A stretch of 64,000 nucleotides of DNA from Methanosarcina mazei S-6 (GTDB lineage: Archaea > Halobacteriota > Methanosarcinia > Methanosarcinales > Methanosarcinaceae): assembly GCF_000970205.1 (NCBI RefSeq), contig NZ_CP009512.1:620001-684000 (forward strand). Direction: 5' to 3'. Shown here piece after piece: positions 18,957 through 28,531 of this stretch; position 1 is the first letter of the stretch, and every line of letters begins with the position of its first letter. The notes under the pieces were generated by a model. It saw only the letters and a list, made by a program, of their open reading frames with translations. It ran no database searches and was not told the origin of the DNA. Both the position numbers and the translations under genes were made by a program.

Positions 18957-19132
18957 CCTGAATTGTGTTATTGTTTTTCCTGAATTGTGTTATTGTTTTT
19001 CCTGAATTGTGTTATTGTTTTTCCTGAATTGTGTTATTGTTTTTCCTGAATTGTGTTATTGTTTTTCCTGAATTGTGTTATTGTTTTTCCTTATATTGTT
19101 ATCGTTTTTCCTGAATATTGTTATTGTTTTTT
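18957..19132. repeat. 22-bp tandem repeat rich in T-tracts
   Basis: Six identical 22-bp units (18957-19088), each CCTGAATTGTGTTATTG followed by five T residues, continue into two or three degenerate units to about 19132, and one degenerate unit precedes. Each unit supplies a T5 tract on the coding strand of the ATP synthase operon, 110-320 bp after ahaG. The array could act as a serial U-tract terminator; this is inference. Confidence 0.9.
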
Positions 19133-19283
19133 CTGTTCACCTGATTGTAACTTGCGTGTTTTCTACGCATTCAATCCCTGGTTCATATTTTAATCTATTA
19201 ATGATATATTACTAATGATGTATTGCTGGATGTTTTTATTATTTAGAAAGCTATTTTAATGACAAACGGTAATCTTTGCATAT

Positions 19284-21602
19284 ATGCAAAACGAGTCAAG
19301 GCTTCTCCATATTACCGGTATTGTACAGGGTGTAGGTTTTCGCCCTTTTATATATCAGCTTGCAAAAGCCAATGGGCTTTCCGGATACGTGAAAAATCTG
19401 GGAAACTACGTGGAAATCCTTATAGAAGGAGATCGGGAATGCCTTGATAATTTTCTTAAAGAACTTCCTGAAAAAAAACCTCCTCTTGCTAAAATTACTG
19501 AACTCAGAACAAAGAACGTGCCTTTTTCAGGATATTCCGGATTTATTATCGTTCCCAGTGAATCCGGAGTATTTGAAAATTCCATAATTCCTCCAGATAC
19601 GGCTATTTGTGAACAGTGCAGGTCTGAGATTTTCGATCCTTCTTCCAGGTATTACCATTATCCTTTTACCGTATGCACAAATTGCGGGCCCAGGTATACA
19701 ACAGTAAGAACCCTACCTTACGACCGGGAAAATACCACTATGGCAGATTTTCCCCTCTGTCCGGAGTGCGAAAAAGAGTATACTGACCCTCTTAATCGAA
19801 GGTATCACGCGCAGCCTGTTTGCTGCCCGAAGTGCGGGCCTGAGATCTGGCTTTCCGATCGTGAAGGAAATGTACTGTCAAGAGGTTATGAAGCAATTGC
19901 CAGTGCCTCAGACCTCCTTCAGGAAGGCTCGATTCTTGCTGTAAAAGGCTTCGGAGGTTTCCATATTGCCTGCAACGCACGACAGGAAGAACCCGTAAAT
20001 GAGCTCAGGAGACGGTTAAAGCGTCCGGAGCAACCTTTTGCGGTCATGGCAAAAAATGCAGGTGTTGCGGAATCTTTTGCAGATCTTGAAGGCGCAGGCA
20101 GGGAATATCTCACCTCTCACCGCCGGCCTATCACAGTGCTTCCCAGGTCAGAAGAATTCAATCTGGCAGATTCGGTTTCTCCCGGACTGCACAATATAGG
20201 GGTCATGCTCCCCTACACAGGCACACAGAATCTGCTTTTTGACCGTGTGCCTGATGCTGTATATGTTATGACCTCGGCGAATCTCCCGGGAAGGCCAATG
20301 GTCGTTGATAACAGGGAGGCTCTCGAAAAACTGAAAGGAATCGTCGACTTTTACCTTCTGCACAACAGGGTCATTGCAAACAGGAACGATGATACGGTTA
20401 TCCGTATTGTAAATGGGCAGGCTGCCTTTATCCGGCGTTCCCGCGGATATGTGCCTGAACCCGTGGAACTGCCTTTTGAAATAGAAGCTTCTATAGGGGT
20501 TGGCGCTGAGATGAATTCTACCGTTACCGTGGCAAAGGGAAAACTTGCCTATATATCCCAGTATATAGGAAATACCAGCCATGTGGAAACCTACAGGTAT
20601 CACTCCGAGGTTGTCAGGCACCTTATCCGGCTTACCGGAATTGAACCTCTCCACTGGAGCTGTGACCTTCACCCTTCATTCAACACAACCCGTTTTGCGC
20701 TGAAAATGGGAGGGGAGAATACACTCAAGATCCAGCATCATTACGCCCATATGCTGGCACTCATGGCTGACAACTCCCTGCCTCTGGGTTCCAGAATTCT
20801 CGGAATCGCTCTTGATGGGGTAGGATATGGAGGTGACGGGACAATCTGGGGCGGAGAACTCTTTGAATCATCTTACTTCGGATACGAACGTATAGGGCAT
20901 TTACTCCCTCAACCAATGCCGGGCGGAGACCTTGCTTCCAGGGTACCTTCAAGGATGGTCCTTGGTATCCTTTTCGAGAAGCTTGGGAGACCAGAACTGG
21001 AAAAACTCCCCCTTGTTTTTCCTCAGGGGGACAGGGAGCTTTCAACTGTGTTGAAACAGCTTGAAACCGGGATAAATGTTGTCCAGAGCAGCAGTACCGG
21101 GAGAGTACTTGATGCCGCCTCTGCACTTCTTGAAATCTGCAAAATAAGGACCTATGATGGAGAGCCTGCAATGAAGCTCGAATCTGCCGCAAAGAAAAGC
21201 ACGCATGTTGTCGATCTTCCCATAGTATTCAAAAAATACGGGGGCTCAGGAGTTCCTGTGCTTGATACTACCGAGCTTCTTCTTGGGGCATATGAGCTTT
21301 CCGGTAAGTATTCTCCTGAAAATCTTGCTTTTGCGGTTGAGGAAAGCCTTGCAAAGGGAATTTCAGAACTTTCCTTATCTCTTGCCGCAAAAAGAGGGCT
21401 TGAGAAGATAGGTCTGAGCGGAGGAGTTGCCTATAATGATCACATCACCTCGTGCATTGCAGGAACTGTTGCAGAAGCAGGTTTTGAGTTCCTCGCCCAC
21501 CGCCAGGCGCCGTGCGGAGACGGATGTATTTCATTCGGGCAGGCAATAGCAGGCGGGCTCAGAACAGATCCAGAAAGTAATCAGGTTCCGGAGAGAGTTT
21601 AA
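19284..21602 (+). CDS. hypF: hydrogenase maturation carbamoyltransferase HypF
   Basis: HypF (772 aa) makes thiocarboxamide on HypE from carbamoyl phosphate, the source of the cyanide ligands of NiFe hydrogenases. All parts are seen: the N-terminal acylphosphatase domain (ITGIVQGVGFRPFIYQLA), two zinc-finger pairs (CEQC/CTNC and CPEC/CPKC, residues 107-190), a YrdC-like domain (AVKGFGGFHIACNA to MTSANLPGRPMV) and a C-terminal Kae1-like domain (IQHHYAHMLALMADN, GIALDGVGYGGDGTIWGGE, LSGGVAYND). No other hyp genes lie next to it; the AIR-synthase-type gene at 57332 is methanogenesis marker 2, not HypE. Confidence 0.96.
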   Translation: MQNESRLLHITGIVQGVGFRPFIYQLAKANGLSGYVKNLGNYVEILIEGDRECLDNFLKELPEKKPPLAKITELRTKNVPFSGYSGFIIVPSESGVFENSIIPPDTAICEQCRSEIFDPSSRYYHYPFTVCTNCGPRYTTVRTLPYDRENTTMADFPLCPECEKEYTDPLNRRYHAQPVCCPKCGPEIWLSDREGNVLSRGYEAIASASDLLQEGSILAVKGFGGFHIACNARQEEPVNELRRRLKRPEQPFAVMAKNAGVAESFADLEGAGREYLTSHRRPITVLPRSEEFNLADSVSPGLHNIGVMLPYTGTQNLLFDRVPDAVYVMTSANLPGRPMVVDNREALEKLKGIVDFYLLHNRVIANRNDDTVIRIVNGQAAFIRRSRGYVPEPVELPFEIEASIGVGAEMNSTVTVAKGKLAYISQYIGNTSHVETYRYHSEVVRHLIRLTGIEPLHWSCDLHPSFNTTRFALKMGGENTLKIQHHYAHMLALMADNSLPLGSRILGIALDGVGYGGDGTIWGGELFESSYFGYERIGHLLPQPMPGGDLASRVPSRMVLGILFEKLGRPELEKLPLVFPQGDRELSTVLKQLETGINVVQSSSTGRVLDAASALLEICKIRTYDGEPAMKLESAAKKSTHVVDLPIVFKKYGGSGVPVLDTTELLLGAYELSGKYSPENLAFAVEESLAKGISELSLSLAAKRGLEKIGLSGGVAYNDHITSCIAGTVAEAGFEFLAHRQAPCGDGCISFGQAIAGGLRTDPESNQVPERV

Positions 21603-21744
21603 TAGAGGAAATAACCAACTTTCACAGCTTCTGATGTTTCCCGTCAGGGGCTTACTCATCCAACATACTGAAATTTGATCCTGAAAACTGGAATACAAAA
21701 TTAAATAAATGATCCGTGCTTACATATAGGAGTGGGAGCATAAA

Positions 21745-22200
21745 ATGGGGCTAGGTAGTATACGAATTAGAGTGGTAACAAACAGGGATGAAATCCCTAG
21801 CCTTGAACAGGAAGAGAGGGCAGTACATCTCGCTTTTCGGCCCTCGGATAAGGATCTTTTCAGTCTTGTCAAGACATGTCCTTCAATTGAGATACTTCAG
21901 CTTCCAGCGTCTTCCTATGACGGGCTCTCAAAATTTATAAAAATGTATTTATCCTCTTCGGGCATCCATCTTGTAAAGGGGGATGTCAGCGGGCACTGGC
22001 ATGACCTTAATAATTATTTTGTAATCCCTTCTTATGTGCTTGAAAAAATAAAGGAACTGGAGGTTCAGGGAAGGACCGAAGAAGAAATTATTGGTGAGGT
22101 AACGAACCTCAGGAAAATCAGCCCTGATATGATTCTCCATCTGCTTCACAGTTCTTTCCTTTCACCGGGCTCTGAAAGACCGGAAATGAATAGAGTTTAA
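21745..22200 (+). CDS. DUF1699 family protein, copy A
   Basis: The 151-aa protein shares the family core with two others in the window: IRVVTNRDEI, then ERAVHLAFRPSDKDLFSLVKTCPSIEILQLP, GDVSGHWHDLNNYFVIP and a helical end. It is the most divergent of the three, with an extra N-terminus (MGLGS) and a longer tail. DUF1699 is found mainly in Methanosarcinales. As I recall, one family member, MreA of M. acetivorans, has been reported as a regulator of methanogenic pathways; I cannot verify that here. A regulatory role is therefore possible. GGAGTGGGAG precedes the ATG. Confidence 0.75.
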   Translation: MGLGSIRIRVVTNRDEIPSLEQEERAVHLAFRPSDKDLFSLVKTCPSIEILQLPASSYDGLSKFIKMYLSSSGIHLVKGDVSGHWHDLNNYFVIPSYVLEKIKELEVQGRTEEEIIGEVTNLRKISPDMILHLLHSSFLSPGSERPEMNRV

Positions 22201-22239
22201 GTTTTGAAGCCAGTTTTAAGAAAAAGTGTTATTTCAGGC

Positions 22240-23796
22240 TTAAAGGCGTTTCCACCACTTCTTTGAGGCTTTTTGCTCTTCTATCTGCTTTAATCCTTCA
22301 GATGAATATTTCTGCTGCAGCCTGTATCTTCTGTTTTCTTCGTTAAGCCGGGAAACTTCTTCTTCTTTACTTACGAGCGTTCTTTTAAGCTGTTTTACCA
22401 GCTCGTCTTTTTCCATCAGCTCTTCTGCGAGTTTTTCTTCCCCTTTATATTCCGAGATCTGCTTTTCGAGCTTTTTTACTCTTTCTCCGCTCGTTGCAAG
22501 CATGGATTCCAGTGTATTTATCTTTCTCTCTTTAGCGGTCAGTTTTTCCTCAATTCTCTTCATTTCCCCGCTCTTTGTGATTACCTCGTCAGCAAGAGTT
22601 TTAATGTCCCTGTCCCTCACTGAAATGCTTTCTTCAAGCTTTTCCACAGCTCTTTCTTTTTCAAGGAATTTTTCATGAATGACTTTTATTTCTTCTATTT
22701 TTGCCCTGAGTGACTCCTCAAGGTTACTTTTCTCCTGTTCTTTTTCATCAAGCCTGGACTCAAGTTCTTCTATTCCTTTATTCCTGTCTGAAATAGTCTC
22801 ACTCAGTTCCTGAATTCTTGAGCCTTTTTCCTGAATATCCTTTTCATAAACGGTTATGGCTTCTTCCCTTTCATTCAGCCGGGATTTTAGTTCTTCAAGA
22901 ACACTGCTTTTTTGAGCGATCCTGCTTTCGAGTCCATTTATTGCTTCCTCTTTTTTAATGAGCTGACCTTCCAGGTCTTTTACAGCTTCGTCCCTTTTAG
23001 CAAGGCAATTCCGAAGGTTTCCTATTTCTTCTTCCTTTTCAATTCTTTCCTGTTCGAATTTCCCGATTTTATCTGCCTTTTCAGAAGTAAGTCTGTCAAT
23101 TTCTTTGATCTCTATTTCTTTCTCTTTAATCTTTTCTTCAAAGTCTTTTATGATTTCCTGTGAGCTCGACAGGGATTTCTCAAGAATATTCACGTTTCCT
23201 GTTTTTGCTTCGAGCCCTTCTTTCAGGGTGGCAATCTCCCTGTCCCTGCCTGCAACCTGTTCTTCAAGTTCTTCAATTCTCTGCAGGCTTTCCGAAAGCT
23301 TTGTTTCCAGGCTGTTTAGCTCGGAATCCTTTTTTAAAAGCTGGATATTAAGGGCATTTATAAACTCTCCCTTTTCTCTTCCTTCTTTTTCTGTAAGAAG
23401 GACGAGCTGCCCCCTCGTGTTTTCGCAGATTTCAGCCCAGTCGAGAATAGAGGCTATTGATGTTATCCTCTTAAATACGGTTTCTCCTGTTTTGCAGCCG
23501 TAGACTTCACTGGCAATATACCCTTCAACGGTGTTCAGGTCAAGGTTTGTATCTCCCAGCCTTGAGCCTGTCGCATTTCCTTTTTTTGCCTTTCCACCAT
23601 TTTTTTGAAGGAAATTAACTGTCTCGTAAAATGCTCTCCATGGGAGAAAAGGCTGATTTTTCAGGTTGTCAACATAGATTCCGTCATTTTCGGCTCGGGC
23701 TTCAAAAAACTGCTTCCCGCTCATAAGCGGAATCTTTGCCGGATTTCCTTTCTTATCAAACTGGTTTTTTATTCTTGAGATAACAGGATCTTCCAT
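22240..23796 (-). CDS. long coiled-coil protein of unknown function
   Basis: Residues 1-145 of this 518-aa protein form a compact region with PLMSGKQFFEARAENDGIYVDNL, PFLPWRAFYETVNFLQKNGG and SEVYGCKTGETVFKRITSIASILDWAEICENTRG. Residues 160-490 are an almost unbroken heptad-rich coiled coil made of repeats such as KEEAINGLESRIAQKSSVLEEL. The C-terminus is basic (KASKKWWKRL). There are no Walker motifs, so it is not an SMC ATPase. The N-terminal domain could bind DNA or a partner, but I do not recognise it. The gene is convergent with copy A of the DUF1699 family. Confidence 0.7.
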   Translation of the reverse strand: MEDPVISRIKNQFDKKGNPAKIPLMSGKQFFEARAENDGIYVDNLKNQPFLPWRAFYETVNFLQKNGGKAKKGNATGSRLGDTNLDLNTVEGYIASEVYGCKTGETVFKRITSIASILDWAEICENTRGQLVLLTEKEGREKGEFINALNIQLLKKDSELNSLETKLSESLQRIEELEEQVAGRDREIATLKEGLEAKTGNVNILEKSLSSSQEIIKDFEEKIKEKEIEIKEIDRLTSEKADKIGKFEQERIEKEEEIGNLRNCLAKRDEAVKDLEGQLIKKEEAINGLESRIAQKSSVLEELKSRLNEREEAITVYEKDIQEKGSRIQELSETISDRNKGIEELESRLDEKEQEKSNLEESLRAKIEEIKVIHEKFLEKERAVEKLEESISVRDRDIKTLADEVITKSGEMKRIEEKLTAKERKINTLESMLATSGERVKKLEKQISEYKGEEKLAEELMEKDELVKQLKRTLVSKEEEVSRLNEENRRYRLQQKYSSEGLKQIEEQKASKKWWKRL

Positions 23797-24834
23797 GCAT
23801 GAGCCTCTTTAAAGTAGTGTCTGAAGTATAATGAACACGACATTTTATAAAAGTTATGTGACTTTCAGGGCATTTTTAAAGTTAGCCAGTTGCATTTTTC
23901 AGAAGAAGCTCTCCTGCCTTTTGAAAGATCCATTATTCAATCTGAAGTTCAATCTGACAGGCGCAAAACACGGCAGTTATGGAAATATATAAATATTTTT
24001 TAGGCGCGGGCAGAACTACATTCTTACTTTTCCACTATCGTACAAAATGGATACATTTATTAAAGATTATTTTATTGATAACAGATCAAATATGTCCTGA
24101 GAAATCGAGTATCTGCTCAGATTTTTTCCTTTTCGTTATACTTGCTTTTTGCCTGCAAAAAAGAGTATTCAGATGGTTTAGAAAATTTGATTCATAAATA
24201 CGAAAACTATTATAATTAATTGAGTTTCAGCCGGAAAATACGTGATTAAACGTGATTAAGTTAGATCGGATAATCCGGCTATTTAATCATATATCTCCTA
24301 TTTGCCTGTTTATTATCAAAAGTTGCCTATCTATAGTTGCCTGTCTATAGCATGACATTTATGTCTATTTAATGAGGCAGTTGTCTCTTATATTGGGGGA
24401 CCTGTCTCTAGTAAATATTGAGTAACTACTTTCTGGAGGGTTGAACTTCTCTCGAGAACCTCAGTAATACTTCACATACCGTGAGAGTTTTCATAAAATA
24501 CAGGGGTTTATCCAGAGTTTGCATCAATACGCGGTAAAATATTATAGATGCCCTGACCTGTGACAAAAGAAATAAAATTTCACTATATTCTGGTTTTTTC
24601 TTAGTTTTACTCCCCATGGTTTTCAGAATGTAGTATTCTCTATTTATTTAGTATGTTTAACTAAGTGGGGCACTAGATATCGTTTATATAAATATATCTG
24701 AAAACTGCCAAAACTAAAAGAAAGTATGTAAATACTAGTTCTTTACAAATAAATCATGTAGTTATAGAAAAATATTTAATGAAGAATTTTTTATCTTCAG
24801 ATGAAAAAAAATCAATAGATCGGGAGGACAAACT
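23797..24834. other. intergenic region, about 1 kb
   Basis: This region is mostly without genes. A minus-strand frame at 24426-24617 (63 aa, beginning MGSKTKKKPEYSEILFLLSQ) has a helical, slightly regulator-like start and an ATG, but no clear ribosome site and no recognised family, so it is left as doubtful. Another plus-strand frame at 23979 looks random. The promoter of the next DUF1699 gene must lie near 24650-24780. Confidence 0.4.
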
Positions 24835-25242
24835 TTGAAAATAAGGGTTGTGAGTTCTAGAGAAGAAATATTTACATTGAATCCCAACGAAAGAATAGTT
24901 CACCTGGCATTCAGGCCTTCAAACAAAGATATTTTCTCTTTGGTTGAGAACTGCCCGAAGATTGAGGTAATACAGCTTCCTAAATCTTACAGGCGCACGG
25001 TGTCGAAGTCCATAGAGATGTTCCTTGAAATGCAGCGCATTCAGCTCATAGAAGGAGATGTCTGGGGACACAGAAAAGACATAAACGAATATTATCGCAT
25101 TCCTTCCTCTATAATTGAGGAGATAAGGGAATTGAAGGTTGAAGGCAAATCCACTGAGGCTATTGAAGAAAAAGTCTCAAGGGAGAGCAAACTTAACCCC
25201 GAAATGGTTGCTTACATCCTCAGAAAGGATGTCAGTGCCTGA
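24835..25242 (+). CDS. DUF1699 family protein, copy B
   Basis: The 135-aa protein is about four-fifths identical by eye to copy C at 26759-27166, with identical blocks VVSSREEIFTLNPNER, VHLAFRPSNKDIF, KIEVIQLPKSY and EGDVWGHRKDINEYY. The start is TTG at 24835, supported by GGGAGG 7 bp upstream. The C-terminal half (IPSSIIEEIRELKVEGKSTEAI, ESKLNPEMVAYIL) is helical and could form a DNA-binding unit. Copies B and C face each other across 1.5 kb, suggesting an inverted duplication. Confidence 0.75.
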   Translation: MKIRVVSSREEIFTLNPNERIVHLAFRPSNKDIFSLVENCPKIEVIQLPKSYRRTVSKSIEMFLEMQRIQLIEGDVWGHRKDINEYYRIPSSIIEEIRELKVEGKSTEAIEEKVSRESKLNPEMVAYILRKDVSA

Positions 25243-25908
25243 GCCTCAAAAGTTTATTTTAAGGCTCCCATTTCATTTTTCTTTTAATTTTTATTGCTTT
25301 GTAATTTTATTATTTTTTCATTTTGTGTTACTTTTTAAGTGCAACCTCATAACGCTTTATTACTTTTAAATTTTTATTATCACTTTATTTTTACTACTTT
25401 TTATTTTTAATTACTTTTTTATTCTTGTTGGCATCAGTTTTATAATACTTCTTTTTTAAACCCCCTGTTATGGTGAATATTTAATTTCCCTAATCTTGAA
25501 AAAGTAACAGTTTACTGGAAGGAAAAAAGCTTAAGATCTGAAGTATTCAGAAAGGATTAAAGTATTCAGGGAGGACCAAAGTATTCAAGGAGGACTGAAT
25601 GTGGTAGTTACAGATGTGCTTTCTGTACTGGATATTCCCGCAATCTACAGTTTTTTCCGAGGTAGATTAAGTCGAATATGGTGGAGTTCGTGATCTGAAA
25701 ATGCTGTATCTGTGGATAAATAAAATTGTGTGATTCTGAGAACGAATGAGTGGTCCAAGTTAATGGATAAAAGAATTGTATGATAAATCTTTTTTACCTT
25801 TTTCTAAAGGAGACTGCCCTGAAAGAAAACCTCCATTCTATAAACAACTAAAATCCCAGAAACTAAACCGGAATTCCAAAAACCGATTATAAATTTGAAT
25901 ATCAAATT
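25243..25908. other. AT-rich intergenic region with short repeats
   Basis: No gene is seen. Three imperfect copies of AAGTATTCAGGGAGGA-like sequence lie at 25541-25600. A GGAGGACTGAATGTGG site near 25588 resembles a ribosome site plus start, but the frame closes after a few codons. Confidence 0.5.
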
Positions 25909-26154
25909 TCAGTCCTTTTCTACCCAGTTACCTTCAGAATTCTTTTCATATTTCTTTTTAACCGCACTCCAGGCAACCCTGTGTGCCGTTTCTTCCCTTG
26001 AAGAATCCCTTTTTCTTTCCGAAGGGTCTTTATATTCTTCCCACGCACTGTTATAAGCTTCTCTATAAATATCCTGGCCGTGCCCGGGCAGATTATCTTT
26101 CACACTGTCTGGAAGTTCAGAATTATTTTTATATGGTATTTGTTTCTCCGGCAT
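25909..26154 (-). CDS. ChaB-domain small protein
   Basis: The 81-aa protein matches the ChaB fold: SELPDSVKDNLPGHGQDIYREAYNSAWEEYKDP followed by REETAHRVAWSAVKKKYEKNSEGNWV. ChaB domains are small helical domains named from an E. coli cation-transport locus, and are also found fused to Rho-type domains; their biochemical role is unclear. A GGGGGAAACAA stretch precedes the ATG on the minus strand. Confidence 0.8.
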   Translation of the reverse strand: MPEKQIPYKNNSELPDSVKDNLPGHGQDIYREAYNSAWEEYKDPSERKRDSSREETAHRVAWSAVKKKYEKNSEGNWVEKD

Positions 26155-26758
26155 TTGTTTCCCCCATTTTCTGCAGGAGACTATTTTTTAAAAACATTCT
26201 TGCGGTTCTGCGGTCATTTTTATTACTTAATTGAGCATGGGATGCGGTCAGGACTATTAACAGGTCCCTTAGAGCATCAGGTTATGATGAAACAATCAAA
26301 AAAAAGTATTTGATAGGGTTTGACAAAATTTGATAGGGCTTCACAAAAATAGTAAGAAGAAACCCAGAGGCACTGTATCCTTGCCGTATCCCCCAATACA
26401 GTCTCCAAATCAATATATGCTCCCCCAAGCATGTGGATTTGAAGAAGGATCAGCGACCCCCAGGTGATTCTTTATGTGGTAGATTGTACCCCTCTACTTC
26501 CCAACTCCAATCTATAATAAATAACATAAATTATTTTAAATTAATTATATCAAAAATCATCCCCTCGAATAATATTTCTTAATACTGAAAATTTCAAAGC
26601 AAACGGCCTGGATATGTACTCTGGCAATCTCAGTCACTCAATCAGGGATACAGAATTAATAAATCAATTTAAGCTGGAGACCGGATGACATAAGGCCTGC
26701 ACGCTGCTGTCTATCCAGTCCCCAGTAAGAGACTCACCAGCTTTTTTCGCATTTGAAC
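26155..26758. other. intergenic region
   Basis: I see no gene. A short direct repeat (TTTGATAGGGTTTGACAAAA then TTTGATAGGGCTTCACAAAA) is at 26309-26350. The rest is unremarkable. Confidence 0.45.
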
Positions 26759-27166
26759 TCAGAAAGAAGCTTCTTTGTTCATGATATAAGCGACCATCCC
26801 GGGGTTAAGCTTGCTTTCCCGTGCAATTTTTTTCTCAATCTCCTCAGCAGCTTTTCCTTCATTTTTCATTTCCTTGATTTTTTCAATCACTGAGGACGGA
26901 ATTGCATAATATTCGTTTATGTCCTTTCTGTGTCCCCAGACGTCCCCTTCTATGAGCTGAACCCTCTGCATCTGAAGGAACATTTCTATGGACTTTGAGA
27001 CAGTAGCCATATACGATTTTGGTAACTGAATTACCTCAATCTTCGGACAGGTTTCAACCAGTCCAAAGATATCTTTGTTGGACGGCCTGAATGCCAGGTG
27101 AACAAGTCGCTCATTCGGATTAAGTGTAAAGATTTCTTCTCTTGAACTTACTACTCGTATTCTCAT
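26759..27166 (-). CDS. DUF1699 family protein, copy C
   Basis: This is the 135-aa close paralogue of copy B, differing mainly at scattered positions in the C-terminal half (KIKEMKNEGKAAEEIEKKIARESKLNPGMVAYIMNKEASF). ATG start with GGGGGA upstream. Its strong conservation in the first 85 residues implies selection on that part, perhaps a ligand- or protein-binding surface. It may share a regulatory role with the other copies. Confidence 0.75.
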   Translation of the reverse strand: MRIRVVSSREEIFTLNPNERLVHLAFRPSNKDIFGLVETCPKIEVIQLPKSYMATVSKSIEMFLQMQRVQLIEGDVWGHRKDINEYYAIPSSVIEKIKEMKNEGKAAEEIEKKIARESKLNPGMVAYIMNKEASF

Positions 27167-27637
27167 ATTTTTCCCCCACTGTCAGGTTCTTTTTTGATTG
27201 TTCTTTGATATAAAGTACATACACTTATTATAAATAGTTATCTCATTAAGCTAATATTATTTAGATAGTATTCCTGGGAGATCATCCATATTATATTTGT
27301 TTAATTGATATTTGAAGTCAAAAGCAGGTATTAGAGACTATTTAGTATTATTTCCCTTTTATTCTCCTCTCGATTTCTATTCTTTTTCATGCTATAATTT
27401 TTTCCCACAACTGATAAATTTATTTTGATCAATACTTCTTTCAGCTTCAGATTTTCATCAGGCTTTCCTGTCCATTCAGGCTGAGGAAAAACAATCTCAG
27501 GGTCAGGCACGAAAATAAAAAAGAATGGTTTAAAATGTTAGTTTTTTAAAATTGATAGTTTTAAAATCGATAGCCTTGAAACCTATATAATGAGTTATTC
27601 TCTTTTTAAGCCTGAAAAAATGAGTAAATTCCAATTT
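27167..27637. other. intergenic region
   Basis: No gene is seen. The segment contains the promoter of the DUF1699 copy C (reading left) and the 3' end of the DHH gene. TTTTAAAATTGATAGTTTTAAAATCGATAG at 27541-27570 is a short tandem duplication. Confidence 0.4.
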
Positions 27638-28531
27638 TCAGACCTGACTAAAAAGCAGGCCTGGAAAATCTATATTCTTTTTCTGGAACCCGGCTGCGTT
27701 CTTATGTCCTCCACCGCCATACTGCTGAGCAATTTTGGCACAATCGGGTGAGTCCGGATTTCCCGAGTCAGACCTCAGGCTGAATACTATCATGTCCTCT
27801 ACAGCCTGCCACATTACGGCAATATCATATTCAGGCTTCCTGTATATAAATTCTCCAAGTTCGGAAATATTCCCTGTGGTGTTAACAAGCCTAGCTTTCC
27901 AGTTATGAAAAGTATAATCCACTCCCCGGTCAAATGCTTTCTGAAGCTTGTAATTCTGGGATTCCAGGAGTAATTCACCAATTGATATCATTCTGTTTAC
28001 GGTTTCTTTATATCCGGAACCGAGAAGCATGTCCCATAATGGGTCATCAGGGGTTTTTACCATCAGACTGAAGCCTGCACTGAAAGCTCTGGTCTCAGGG
28101 TATTCAAACCTCCACATGTCCTTATCCCCGATATAGGCGACAGCTTCAGGAGGTGAAACATGATCTGGATGCGTGTACTCCCATGTAAGTACACAGGCTG
28201 CCTTTTCAATGGACCTTATTCCAGGAATGCTTTCCGAAGTCCACAGGTCCGGAAATTTCTCCATAGCTGTCCTGTGGTGATCTATCCATATCAGCTTGGA
28301 CCCGCAAACCTCTGCGAATTCTTCCATTTTATCGCTTGTGAAGTCAAGAAGCCATACCTTTTCTGCTGCCCTTATTTCTTCCTCATTCCATGACTCTTTA
28401 CCGTAATTTATAGCAACGAACTTTATGGCAAATTCATTCCGGTCATAGATATTTCCAGCCACTGCAGCCGAACAGCATCCGTCATTATCATCATGGTAAT
28501 AAATTAAAACGGTACATTTGTTATCGGTTAT
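27638..28531 (-). CDS. DHH-family phosphoesterase with non-standard start
   Basis: DHH/DHHA1 phosphoesterases cleave phosphodiester or phosphoanhydride bonds of oligonucleotides or nucleotides. Motifs seen are YYHDDNDGC (motif I, residues 11-19), LLDFTSD, IWIDHHRTA (the DHH motif), GDKDMWRF and the DHHA1 end QYGGGGHKNAAGF. The first ATG- or GTG-type start inside the frame (28462) would remove motif I, which is encoded further upstream in the same open frame. The only place with a ribosome site (GGGGG, 7-nt spacer) is an ATA codon at 28531. I therefore extend to it; a mutated ATG is the likely explanation. If ATA is not used the gene is damaged. Confidence 0.75.
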   Translation of the reverse strand: MTDNKCTVLIYYHDDNDGCCSAAVAGNIYDRNEFAIKFVAINYGKESWNEEEIRAAEKVWLLDFTSDKMEEFAEVCGSKLIWIDHHRTAMEKFPDLWTSESIPGIRSIEKAACVLTWEYTHPDHVSPPEAVAYIGDKDMWRFEYPETRAFSAGFSLMVKTPDDPLWDMLLGSGYKETVNRMISIGELLLESQNYKLQKAFDRGVDYTFHNWKARLVNTTGNISELGEFIYRKPEYDIAVMWQAVEDMIVFSLRSDSGNPDSPDCAKIAQQYGGGGHKNAAGFQKKNIDFPGLLFSQV

